This document shows, piece by piece, positions 59,001-64,000 of a stretch of 64,000 nucleotides of DNA. The DNA is taken from positions 149,823,559 to 149,887,558 of the forward strand of contig CP136066.1 in assembly GCA_032622095.1 (NCBI GenBank). Reading direction: 5' to 3'. Each line of letters begins with the position of its first letter. Positions within the stretch are counted from its first letter, which is position 1. Source of the stretch: Siphonodentalium dalli (lineage: Eukaryota > Mollusca > Scaphopoda > Gadilida > Siphonodentaliidae). The position numbers and the translations under genes were made by a program. Below the pieces are notes generated by a model. The model saw only the letters and a list, made by a program, of their open reading frames with translations, did no database searches and had not been told where the DNA came from.

Positions 59001-61601
59001 TCAAATCCGGTAAAACGGACGGATTTCGACGAAATTTGATACCTAGGGTGACTTTTGTCGGGGGAGTGTTTTGGACGGGTCAAATCATGACCCCGACCTG
59101 ACCTCCGACTTTAAAGTCAGTGTAATAAAAAGCGAGACAGCTTGAAGAATGTAATGTATAACACGAGAAACGGGAAAACGTGGTATATGGAAGTATCCAA
59201 ATTTCCCACATGGAATTTGAAAGCTAGTTTATATTATAATTAAATTATCTATTATATATATTGGAAGATCTGTCTGTGTGTGTGTGTGTATCTGTGTGTG
59301 TGTGTTCGCGATGAACTCGAAAACGGCCGACCCGATTTCGATGAAACTTCGTATGTGGGGGTATTTTCGGCCGGTGGGTGGCATAGGCATATTAATTTGT
59401 CCGTGCGACGTGACCTTGACCTTGAAATCTGGTCATTTCAAGGTCAAACGCCCGAATATCACGGGATTTCGATGAAACTTGGTATGTGGGGGTATTTTCG
59501 GCTGAGAAGTGGCATAGGCCTATTAATTTGCCCGCGCGACGTGACCTTGACCTTGAAATCGGGTCATTTAAACTTTTCAAGGTCAAACGCCAGAATATCA
59601 CGGGATTTCGATGAAACTTGGTATGTGGGCGTATTTTCGGCCGAGAAGTGGCATAGGCCTATTAATTTGCCCGCGCGACGTGACCTTGACCTTGAAATCG
59701 GGTCATTTAAACTTTTCAAGGTCAAACGCCAGAATATCACGGGATTTCGATGAAACTTGGTATGTGGGGGTATTTTCGGCCGAGAAGTGGCATACGCCTA
59801 TTAATTTGCCCGTGCGACGTGACCTTGACCTTGAAATCGGGTCAATTCAAGGTCAAATCGCGAATTTTGATGGGATTTCCAAGAAATTTGATACATAGGG
59901 TTTACTTTTGTCCACTGAGTGTTTTCGACGGGTCAAATTGTGACCCCGACCTGACCTTGACCTTCAAAATGATCAATTCGAGGTCAAATCGGGTAAAACA
60001 TGATGGATTTCGACGGGTACTTTTGTCGGGTATTTTTGTCCGGGCAGTGTTTTGGACGGGTCAAATCGTTACCTCAACTGACCTTGACCTTCAAAATGGT
60101 CAATTCAAGGTCAAAGCCCGGACGAAGTCGGGTCACCTTCTAGTAATTTATATTTATGGCTAATAATATGATCTTGGTGGCGTTACCATTTCTGGTTTTC
60201 TTGTACCTTGGATGTGTGACCGGTGAGTGATTCCGGTCGCTGATAACTTTCGGTGCTGCTCCCACTCTTCTCCCTCGTTTCGTTACATACATATATGTCT
60301 TCATGGATATTTGTGTAGCTCCTCACCAACCATTTTGATATAGGCCAGAGCTCCCGACAGTACTGGATTAATTAGTTTTTGTCTGAGGTAAAATGGTATA
60401 TAGCATCCAAGATTTGCCGAATCCGTTGTCTATACTAATAGTCGCGTGCGTATACGGATGCAGTCTTATGATAATTAAATTATTTGAATGCTTTAATGAA
60501 CTCAATCGTGAGTTAACAGGCATTTGAGTTGACAAACATATTTACACTATTTACATATAATAATGCTGTATGATCATCAGTGTATATATCATCATCGTCG
60601 TTATCAACATCATCATCATCATCATAGTCGTCATCGTTATCTTCCTCATTAACGTCACCATAATCATCATCTTTATCATCCTAATAATCACCAACGTGGT
60701 TATCCTCATCGTCATCATCGTCAACATCATCATCCATCATCCTCATCACCGTCAACATCATCGTCAACACCATCATCGTCGTCTCGCCACTATCGTCATC
60801 ATCATTATCATCACCAGCATGATGATAATTATCGTCGTCATCATCATCAACATCGTCATCACCATCATCATCACCATTATCATCATTATCATCATCATCA
60901 ATCGTCGTCGTCATCATCATCATAATAATAATAATCATCATCATCATAATCAACAGAATAATTTGGCCGGTTAGCAGTCTCACAAAAGACTCTATGCATA
61001 CGTATGTGTTGTATATATCGAAGTTATTGGATCATACTTCAGATACGACTACCACATATATTTGCAATAACCGATGGTCCTTCTTCGTCCACAGGTCTTG
61101 GAATCTCTGAACATCTGCATCGTCGTTGGGCTGGCAGTCGATTATGTTGTCCATCTGGCGGAATCATACAAGATGTCTATATGCAACGATCGAGTGGGAA
61201 AGGTGAAGGACATGTTGGAAAATGTGGGCGTGTCCGTCCTGACAGGTGCGATCACATCGTTCGGAGCTTCGGTGTTCATGCTGTTTGCTAAGATACAGTT
61301 CTTGTATGAGTTCGGGATATTCGTGATGTGCACGATAGGGACAAGTGTTGTGTTTTCCTTACTCATGTTCACGACTATAATGCTCATATGTGGGCCTCAG
61401 AATGATACTGGGTCACTCACTCCCATACTCAAAATGCTCAAAAATCTGTGTTGCTGCTGCACCAAACGTGGACGGAAACTAACATGTCGCCGGCGTGTGC
61501 AATTCATATGCGCATCGGCGGTCACATGCGACCTCACATCAGCTGAGTCGCCGATGGTTGTCATGTCAACAGACAGTCGTATTCGAAGCTACAAGCTGTG
61601 A
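24657..61601 (+). CDS. DISP: Dispatched-family RND transporter, complete coding region, 10 coding exons
   Basis: Coding exons are 24670-25999, 32375-33948, 34617-34847, 40146-40271, 42476-42634, 50635-50761, 53662-53786, 55749-55823, 58090-58260 and 61095-61601. They join in frame with GT-AG introns to about 1474 residues, close to the ~1500 of vertebrate DISP1. Dispatched proteins are 12-TM, RND-fold plasma-membrane transporters that release lipid-modified Hedgehog. Layout: cytoplasmic N-terminus 1-443; TM1 ~444-465; extracellular loop 1; sterol-sensing domain ~707-870 with GIGVDD (Asp774/775) in TM4; TM7 ~938-960; extracellular loop 2 with VRLVWGMEPND; TM8 onward from ~1250 with GLAVD (Asp1322) in TM10; Cys-rich tail. 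The acidic pair plus single Asp is the triad needed for cation coupling in DISP1. PTCHD- or DISP3-like paralogy cannot be excluded without a tree. Confidence 0.88.
26056..26160 (+). repeat. (CT)n microsatellite
   Basis: An imperfect TC/CT tract starts 56 bp after the exon 1 donor. Confidence 0.95.
26723..27161. mobile_element. TTAA-type miniature element
   Basis: The right end AGCTCCCGTCATGAAAGGGTTAA pairs with the left CCTTTCATGACGGGAGCTGC; the left TTAA is mutated to TATT. It contains one hairpin module (26772-26841) and a T-rich centre. Confidence 0.7.
28343..28828. mobile_element. Fold-back element with ~200-bp inverted repeats, copy 1
   Basis: GTAGGTGAAGGTCCCAACTC and GAGTTGGGACCTTCACCTAT mark the inner arms. 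AATATATTTCTTAG/CTAAGAAATATATT and the ends GATCATGACATG/CATGGCATGACC mark the outer arms. The centre is about 100 bp. Non-coding. Confidence 0.75.
29039..29182. repeat. Telomere-like TTAGGG core inside a short inverted repeat
   Basis: 29105-29154 carries degenerate TTAGGG/CTAGGG units (about eight). The flanks GTATATCCTTCATGTAAG and CTTAAATGAAGGACATAC are inverted relative to each other. Confidence 0.65.
31579..31958. mobile_element. Inverted-repeat miniature element (~380 bp) in DISP intron 1
   Basis: TTATGAACCCAACTAAGG pairs with CCTAGTTGGGTTCATAA. TATGCGCTCA, GAATGTCTGCGAG and TTCATTGCATATTT also recur inverted. Arms are about 85 bp. Confidence 0.8.
32375..33948 (+). CDS. DISP: DISP exon 2: TM1, extracellular loop 1 and sterol-sensing domain
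   Basis: The acceptor follows a long T-tract (TTATCTTTTCAG) and restores an Ala codon. The 524 residues start with LTTCIHIAFIALTAGLLATG (TM1). Loop 1 has paired Cys (KFCYTANSNMDCAQP), FNAS (possible N-glycosylation), and RWDR, a minimal RxxR that could be a furin-type site. Five TM segments follow, beginning SLLFIFIVTWIHTGSFF, with FIILGIGVDDIYVFTDVW as the TM4 motif. A basic loop and then TM7 (VFVICTCVFLTFFLIAYAT) end the exon. The donor is CAACAA|GTATGT, phase 0. Confidence 0.9.
34147..34571. mobile_element. Fold-back element, diverged copy 2, in DISP intron 2
   Basis: It repeats GGGGAATATATTTCTTAG, GTAGGTAAAGGTCCAAACTC, the TTTAAGTGACTGAGCAATTT centre and TTAGCCAGAGTAGAGAATCA from the 28.3-28.8 kb element, same orientation. 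It fills most of the 668-bp intron and ends about 45 bp before exon 3. Confidence 0.7.
34617..34847 (+). CDS. DISP: DISP exon 3: start of extracellular loop 2
   Basis: 77 codons, phase 0 at both ends (GACAG|GTG ... CTACAC|GTAAGT). It contains VRLVWGMEPNDVSSCDRR, matching the VxLVWG signature that opens the second porter loop of Dispatched, and then a PVCDGSQRWDEKFDMS segment. Paired Cys residues suggest a disulfide. Confidence 0.85.
35727..36025 (+). repeat. Tandem duplication, ~130-bp copies
   Basis: GAGACATACATAATTTATAA through GTAAGAATCTTTTTAAG occurs at 35727-35856 and 35897-36025 with few differences. Confidence 0.8.
37563..38080 (+). repeat. TTGACCTTGAA-type repeat, forward copy
   Basis: Three ~125-bp units, each GATTTGACCCGTCCAAAACA...GATTTGACCTTGAATTGAC...TTTTGAATGTCAAGGTCAGG, preceded by GACCCGACTTCGTCCGGG. 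The inverted relative is at 58.9-60.1 kb. Confidence 0.7.
38834..39211. mobile_element. Inverted-repeat miniature element (~380 bp)
   Basis: CTCAAAATATGGTGCCGGA and its inverted partner at the right (GGCACCATATTTTGAG), each followed inward by CAGAATGAGGTCCCCA or its complement. Arms are about 45 bp. Non-coding. Confidence 0.75.
39544..39738. mobile_element. Palindromic miniature element, copy 1 (ATATTGGATCCATCCAGCC)
   Basis: CTACCATATTGGATCC pairs with GGATGCAATATGGTAG and CTGGAGTAGCATCCC with GAATGCTACTCCAG. A second copy is at 58455-58625. Confidence 0.75.
40146..40271 (+). CDS. DISP: DISP exon 4: extracellular loop 2
   Basis: 42 codons in phase 0, from CTTGCAG|AAATTC to TTCAAG|GTAATT. 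The encoded text starts KFCLKMKALSEDEVKSL and ends IPMHKFFK. Its short length means it is recognised mainly by splice sites, phase and continuity of the loop. Confidence 0.75.
40408..40760 (+). repeat. Tandem duplication, ~180-bp unit
   Basis: ACTTTTAGTACCGACAGGAA ... AAATTGTAGAAGGGTTGC ... GGATATGTCAACACC occurs twice in tandem in DISP intron 4 with a few substitutions. Confidence 0.8.
40855..41783 (+). mobile_element. GC-rich retroelement-like ORF, interrupted at a poly-C run
   Basis: In DISP intron 4, a sharply GC-richer block carries two long frames. The first (40867 onward) encodes RWAAGRIYAFSALSRERSVN, QVWTLHSNAGRLQVILDYQV and KKNTKTPSQCRRDAERRSKW. The second (41208-41783) is acidic/Pro-rich (ADVTPDVPAVDED), then basic. 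The switch coincides with a run of about 13 C at 41196-41208. The KTPSQxRRD pattern recurs in uncharacterised ORFs of invertebrate mobile elements (recalled, not searched). AATAAAGCTC follows near the end. I assign no enzymatic function; gag-like/ORF1 is a guess. Confidence 0.5.
42476..42634 (+). CDS. DISP: DISP exon 5: extracellular loop 2
   Basis: 53 codons in phase 0, from TTCTCAG|TCACGA to TTCGAG|GTATGA. It encodes MEFPYNDDDVRQFMALHPQI and then TSVPQDFNRYFE, acidic and aromatic, consistent with a porter subdomain. Confidence 0.75.
43031..43485. mobile_element. Poly-G/C-ended miniature element with 9-bp target duplication
   Basis: It is flanked by identical TAAGAATCA (43022-43030 and 43486-43494). 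The ends are a G run then CAGGCACGTATGG, and inverted CATACGTGCCGG then a C run. The inside contains ATTTGCGGGGGAAATTCAC and a GGCTGCCAGCGGCCAT motif. The 9-bp duplication points to a Mutator-type origin. Confidence 0.75.
44806..45151. mobile_element. TTAA-flanked miniature element, intact, two hairpin modules
   Basis: TTAACCCTTTACCCAACA and TGTTGGGTAAAGGGTTAA are perfect inverted ends with intact TTAA. Two hairpins (44957-45029 and 45053-45125), each with arms CCAATGCATTCTCTTATATA / TATATAAGAGAATGCATTGG, lie head to head. Confidence 0.85.
45267..45394. mobile_element. Tc1/mariner-like palindromic miniature element, solo copy
   Basis: Bounded by TA; CAGTGATGCCCTAAGTAATC ... GATTACTTAGGGCATTACTG. 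It is 128 bp, the same length as the units at 48.2-48.7 kb. Confidence 0.7.
46785..47130 (+). repeat. Tandem duplication, ~175-bp unit
   Basis: CCATCTAAAACATAATTACG ... TGTCATTTTAGGAA ... TGACAGTTTTATCGACATAA occurs twice in DISP intron 5. Confidence 0.8.
47211..47950 (+). repeat. Diverged tandem repeat (GTCAACATTGGTC units)
   Basis: GTCAACATTGGTCxTTATCGCTCCAC...AATTTATATCGGTTCATCGG recurs at about 47230, 47325, 47655 (partial) and 47828, with a C-run at 47594-47616 between. Confidence 0.6.
48189..48665. mobile_element. Three tandem copies of a 128-bp palindromic Tc1/mariner-like element
   Basis: Units at 48189-48316, 48363-48490 and 48537-48665. Each runs CAGTAATGTCCAAAGTAATT ... AATTACTTTGGGCATTACTG, flanked by TA, with a near-perfect central palindrome around GGATTTTAAATCC. 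The intervening AACCAATATAAGGATTTGAG is also repeated, giving a ~174-bp period. Confidence 0.85.
49158..49534. mobile_element. Inverted-repeat miniature element (~375 bp)
   Basis: ATTACTATTTCTTTGGC pairs with the right-end CCATTGAAATAGTAAT. AATATTTGATTCGAGTCGAGG pairs with CCTCGACTCGAATCAAATATT. AGCTCAGA pairs with TCTGAGCT. Arms are about 77 bp. Confidence 0.8.
49866..50505. mobile_element. Inverted relative of the poly-G/C-ended element
   Basis: Left GGGGGTGGGG...GGGCACGTATGCCGG, right CATACGTGCCTGCAAATG...CCCCCCTCCCCC. Internal GTGAAATTCCCCCCGCAAAT is the reverse complement of the matching piece at 43.2 kb. It ends 130 bp upstream of DISP exon 6. A ~29-bp unit TACATATATGATCAGAT is repeated three times within it. 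Confidence 0.65.
50635..50761 (+). CDS. DISP: DISP exon 6: extracellular loop 2
   Basis: The acceptor TTCCAG|ACTACG is phase 0. The text is TTIAYWLTSGYAMIPDQSFP then YDRLIGEMKDDVMTRKTL. Two GT donors are close together (50752 and 50762). Only the second, CCAT|GTACGT, leaves the single base that makes exon 7 readable (giving VHPSLVYG across the junction). The first would put TAG in frame at the start of exon 7. Confidence 0.75.
50762..53661 (+). other. DISP intron 6
   Basis: 2.9 kb. A SINE-like fragment lies near 50930-51010; otherwise nothing recognisable. An antisense ORF at 51873-51673 (CVKRKLAPRIRLDGRLFKPR) may be an old repeat fragment. Confidence 0.6.
53662..53786 (+). CDS. DISP: DISP exon 7: extracellular loop 2
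   Basis: TTTTAG|CTTTAG begins with two bases completing Ser. The text is LVYGTRLRYMGVLINTTLRE then WELLMNNA, with a potential N-glycosylation site (NTT). The donor GCT|GTAAGT is phase 0. Confidence 0.8.
54347..54600. mobile_element. TTAA-type miniature element in DISP intron 7
   Basis: Left TTAACACTTTCTATACTAAA, right TTTAGTATAGAAAGGGTTAT (last base mutated). About 250 bp, without the hairpin module. Confidence 0.7.
55749..55823 (+). CDS. DISP: DISP exon 8: end of extracellular loop 2
   Basis: A 75-nt exon (25 codons) bounded by TTTCCAG|ATAGCT and CAAGAA|GTAAGA, phase 0. It encodes IADMPDSMKGGF and TALSWSWVKIQE, the amphipathic lead-in to TM8. Confidence 0.8.
57207..57569 (-). CDS. Antisense ORF with CxxC/CxxC zinc-binding-like domain in DISP intron 8
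   Basis: A 120-residue ORF (a second ATG at 57527 gives MADSSTPRRPVSRHK). It contains ICRVCDYSCSGDE near the start, NDALELFKSIKLSDFLG in the middle and NLICKPCYNKVNQIHG near the end. Two CxxC pairs bracketing a ~60-residue helical region resemble ZAD-like or treble-clef N-terminal domains of invertebrate zinc-finger or transposon-derived proteins. It could be a retained first exon of an element or an intronic gene; no downstream exon was found. The pattern and lack of stops make chance less likely. Function unknown. Confidence 0.4.
   Translation of the reverse strand: MTSVPTCYLLCFAITMADSSTPRRPVSRHKLIEDNICRVCDYSCSGDELAVSTGKLHPTAKNKVVIKNDALELFKSIKLSDFLGVSDDFFTTNNLICKPCYNKVNQIHGNVSKINFNSKI
58090..58260 (+). 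CDS. DISP: DISP exon 9: TM8-TM9
   Basis: 57 codons in phase 0, from TTTCCAG|ACTCTG to CTCGGG|GTAAGT. Hydrophobic throughout: VMGVALGLCLTLVILVLMTW, NFVIGFISSIVIAMVTACVI and PLAGWKLG. This is the paired helix that precedes the TM10 motif in Dispatched. Confidence 0.85.
58455..58625. mobile_element. Palindromic miniature element, copy 2
   Basis: CGGCCATATTGGATCCATCC pairs with GGGTGGATCCAATATGGCCG. The inner CTCCATATATGGAATGC matches the copy at 39.6 kb. Confidence 0.75.
58860..60140 (-). repeat. TTGACCTTGAA-type tandem array
   Basis: 59330-59870 holds four ~132-140-bp units (GATTTCGATGAAACTTGGTA ... TGTGGGGGTATTTTCGGC ... GACGTGACCTTGACCTTGAA ... TTCAAGGTCAAACGC). Flanking units of the related GACGAAATTTGATACCTAGG type lie on both sides. 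It ends CCGGACGAAGTCGGGTC, the inverse of the start of the copy at 37.56 kb. Frames stay open through the units because their lengths are near multiples of three; this is not a gene. Confidence 0.8.
59274..59304 (+). repeat. (GT)n microsatellite
   Basis: TGTGTGTGTG-type run with one interruption. Confidence 0.9.
60590..60962 (+). repeat. (ATC)n / (ATCGTC)n microsatellite
   Basis: A ~370-bp imperfect CAT/CGT triplet array upstream of DISP exon 10; it yields spurious Ile/Val/His or Asp/Met ORFs. Confidence 0.9.
61095..61601 (+). CDS. DISP: DISP exon 10: TM10-TM12 and C-terminal tail, stop codon
   Basis: 168 codons and TGA. It opens ESLNICIVVGLAVDYVVHLA, the TM10 motif with Asp1322. GVSVLTGAITSFGASVFMLF and FGIFVMCTIGTSVVFSLLMF (TM11-12) follow. 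The cytoplasmic tail is Cys/Arg-rich (NLCCCCTKRGRK, ~1424 onward), possibly palmitoylated. It ends in YKL, which could act as a hydrophobic PDZ-binding terminus. The tail roles are inference. Confidence 0.9.
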   Translation, partial: VLESLNICIVVGLAVDYVVHLAESYKMSICNDRVGKVKDMLENVGVSVLTGAITSFGASVFMLFAKIQFLYEFGIFVMCTIGTSVVFSLLMFTTIMLICGPQNDTGSLTPILKMLKNLCCCCTKRGRKLTCRRRVQFICASAVTCDLTSAESPMVVMSTDSRIRSYKL

Positions 61602-63499
61602 TAATTAATATTCCTATGCACGTAATTTCAAATATATTTTTGTTAAAATTACTGCCAATTCCACCATGATTGTCCATGACCACCATGGTCCATAAATTGT
61701 TTTACACATCTCAATCGTCTTCATTCTTTTTAGTGTCGTTGAAAATCATCGATTTCGGTTGACACTATTTGAACAATATTTCTCATTAAAATGACAAGCG
61801 AGTAGAATAGTATATGGGTCTAAGATTCTTTTGTCGTCAAAACTACTTTCGCAAAATTAACTATACTATACTGATAAGAATTACGAATAGCTAATAGTAA
61901 TCGTAACTTTTTTCGAAGGGTCCAAAAAACTTTTCGCAGAATTGATGATTGCGAGTCCGTTTGTGAGAAAATAGCGGCGTTCAATTGACAAAATATGCCT
62001 TGAATTACAGTTATTCAGTGCAAGCGATCTGATAACTAAAAGTTTTCAGTATTTTCGATGAAGTTTGGAAATAGAAACGAAATATAACTGACAACAAATA
62101 TCTAAGTATATGCACCTTTCGGCTTCTTTTATCTGTCACCATTCTTTTATTTGGATTTGCAAATATCTCGCCATCGCGAAAAGAAATCTTTTCAACCGTG
62201 AATGGTTTTCTCGAGCATGGTCACACATGTCAAATGTTTTTTGTTTACAAACTCAACTTCCTGGAAGCCATGTTTTATCGGATGCGGGATCTGTATGGTG
62301 TTATAAATGATATGACTGGCCTATATTCCACTTTCAATACTATTACATGTACTTCAGGCAGTGGCCATCAAGGTCTTATTCTTTTTCAGTGTTCTGCTAT
62401 TATGAGTGACAAAATGTGACATCCGCATGTCAACAGTACAACATTATAACAATATATTTGCAAAAATCAAATTGCCCTATATATGAGCCTTTCACGGCAG
62501 TCTCTGGTTACCAAAACCATTGTATTTTATATATTATTGTAGACCACACATAAGCAATAAAACAATCACTGACATACTACCAAGTCCATAAGGATGTCAC
62601 ATGGAGTGCATCGGCCATCAAAATTTAACATCGTCTGTGCGCATGCACCTTTAGAATTGTGAGGTGAATGTTATAGGCCTTTAGAAGATGAAATCCATAT
62701 GCATAATGCATATCTTTATATATTCACTTAGATGTATTTCAATGTTGGCAAAAAGAAGGGAAGCAGATACCTATGAGAACTGTTTTTATTATCTTGCTCC
62801 CGATCATGCTACTACCATTCCACTGTTTTGGGTTGAATTAATATGTTGGGAAAATGCTAAATAGTAATTGCTGGGGGAAACGGGCCTGATATAATTCTGT
62901 TTTATATTATTCTGATTTATTTACTATTTGTTGGGGGTGGGTACCAAAATATTGGGCTGGAAAAAATAAAACATTTGCACAGAGGGTTGGGTGGTTGGTC
63001 AGGTAGCAGAAATAATTGTTTTCAATCCTGTGTCTGCAATTTTTTTCAAGACCACACCCCTTGTTGGTACGGAATTGAGTGCAAATTCATCGACAGAAAC
63101 AGTCAAAATGCGAAATATGCACTTTGCATCTTTGATATCCCAACTCCAGTTTGGTGACATCACATTGCATCATCACCGCGAATTTTACACCTATAGTCGA
63201 TCCACGTGATTGTAGATGATAAATTCGAAAATGAGCCGAAAGTTCGGATGTGAACAGTGAGAGAGAATCGGCTGTCCCATTGAGCGGACATTTGAAATAG
63301 TGAATAGCAAACGCCAGTAGTTAATGGGACATTACACCAATATATACGCAAGATAACTCCAATACACAAACTACGATTATCGTTGGAAACAAAGTTTAAT
63401 TGACGAGTGAAGAATCCACAACCGAACTTCGGGAGCAAACCAACTGAAGAGAAAACCCTGCATATAAGACAACATGGTACAAATCTGGTAAACCATGCA
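61602..63499. other. Downstream of DISP: 3' UTR and intergenic
   Basis: AT-rich, no coding region recognised; poly(A) candidates listed separately. Confidence 0.4.
61785..62561 (+). promoter_or_regulatory. Candidate poly(A) signals of the DISP gene
   Basis: ATTAAA at 61785-61790 (184 bp after the stop) and canonical AATAAA at 62556-62561 are the nearest plausible signals. Which is used cannot be told from sequence. Confidence 0.3.
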
Positions 63500-63855
63500 G
63501 CATATACCACGGTCTAATATATTATTTCCTGTGTTTACCGGGATATATATACCAGAGTACATTTCACTTACTGAGGCCATGACCCATGTAAAACCCTGGT
63601 AAACCAAGATATACTTTGGTGTTTCCTGCATTACCGGGATATACCACAGTACATTTCACCTATACAGGGGTATATGACCCATGTAAAACCATGGTAAACC
63701 AAGATATACTAGGATTTTTACCTGCATTTACCGTGATATACCACAGTACATTTCACTTACCGGGTTATACAACCCATGTAAAACAGTGGTAAACCAAGAT
63801 ATACTGAGGTAATGCCGGCATTTACCGGGATATACCACAGTACATTTCACTTATA
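63500..63855 (+). repeat. ~94-bp tandem repeat, four copies
   Basis: GGGATATACCACAGTACATT ... GACCCATGTAAAACC ... TGGTAAACCAAGATATACT repeats with spacings of 91, 98 and 94 bp. Confidence 0.85.
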
Positions 63856-64000
63856 TACCGACTTTCACTCCTGCGAAATGACTACAAATCAAGTGTCCAG
63901 TCCATACACGGTCCCGCTTACAGTTATTGCCAAGTTCTATTTCCATCATGTCGATATCACTTGAGCAGTACCGTGTATCAATTGGATGTTTTGATCTCAA

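Noticed and set aside
59278-60163. Several 95-157-residue overlapping ORFs
   Set aside because: Periodic translations of the tandem TGACCTTGACC array; no start context or splice sites.
60570-60983. Ile/Val/His-rich and Asp/Met-rich ORFs before exon 10
   Set aside because: They are translations of the (ATC)n microsatellite.

Overview
The window is invertebrate (eukaryotic) genomic DNA. It is AT-rich and intron-rich, dominated by small inverted-repeat transposons, simple repeats and poly-C/G tracts, with no bacterial operon structure. A tRNA-derived SINE with a conserved-looking tail, abundant TTAA-flanked miniature elements and a Dispatched-type gene suggest a bilaterian, probably a lophotrochozoan such as a mollusc or brachiopod. 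That placement is inference; nothing in the window names the species.

Left part (1-8.7 kb, minus strand): the broken remains of a multi-exon gene combining a CARF/ALS2CR8-like N-terminal region with a MULE-type transposase-like (RNase H-fold) domain. Seven exons can be joined by canonical splice sites, but the reading frame is broken by three frameshifts and probably one stop codon. None of these exons stands out as a long ORF on its own. Around 13.2-14.1 kb (minus) lies the 5' end of a piggyBac-type element: a TTAA-bounded terminus followed by the N-terminal part of the transposase in three shifted frames.

Middle (14.1-24.6 kb): no convincing host gene. It holds a 1.27-kb element with ~110-bp terminal inverted repeats and a perfect 9-bp target duplication, TTAA-bounded miniature elements carrying a recurrent ~70-bp hairpin, a SINE, a 15-copy 28-bp minisatellite and a strong ~150-bp hairpin.

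Right part (24.66-61.60 kb, plus strand): one intact gene, a Dispatched (DISP)-family RND transporter. It has ten coding exons and about 1474 residues, and all nine introns have GT-AG ends that keep the frame. Exon 1 encodes an unusually long (~443 residue) cytoplasmic N-terminus. Exon 2 encodes TM1, the first extracellular loop and the sterol-sensing domain with the GxGVDD motif. Exons 3-8 encode the second extracellular loop. Exons 9-10 encode the last TM bundle with the GLAVD motif. The three acidic residues expected for cation-coupled RND transport are all present, so the protein should be a functional exporter of lipid-modified ligands such as Hedgehog. Its introns hold most of the repeats in this half, including a GC-rich retroelement-like ORF in intron 4, an antisense zinc-finger-like ORF in intron 8, and several families of palindromic miniature elements.

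After the DISP stop codon (61.6-64 kb) there is probable 3' UTR with possible poly(A) signals and a ~94-bp tandem repeat near the right edge.
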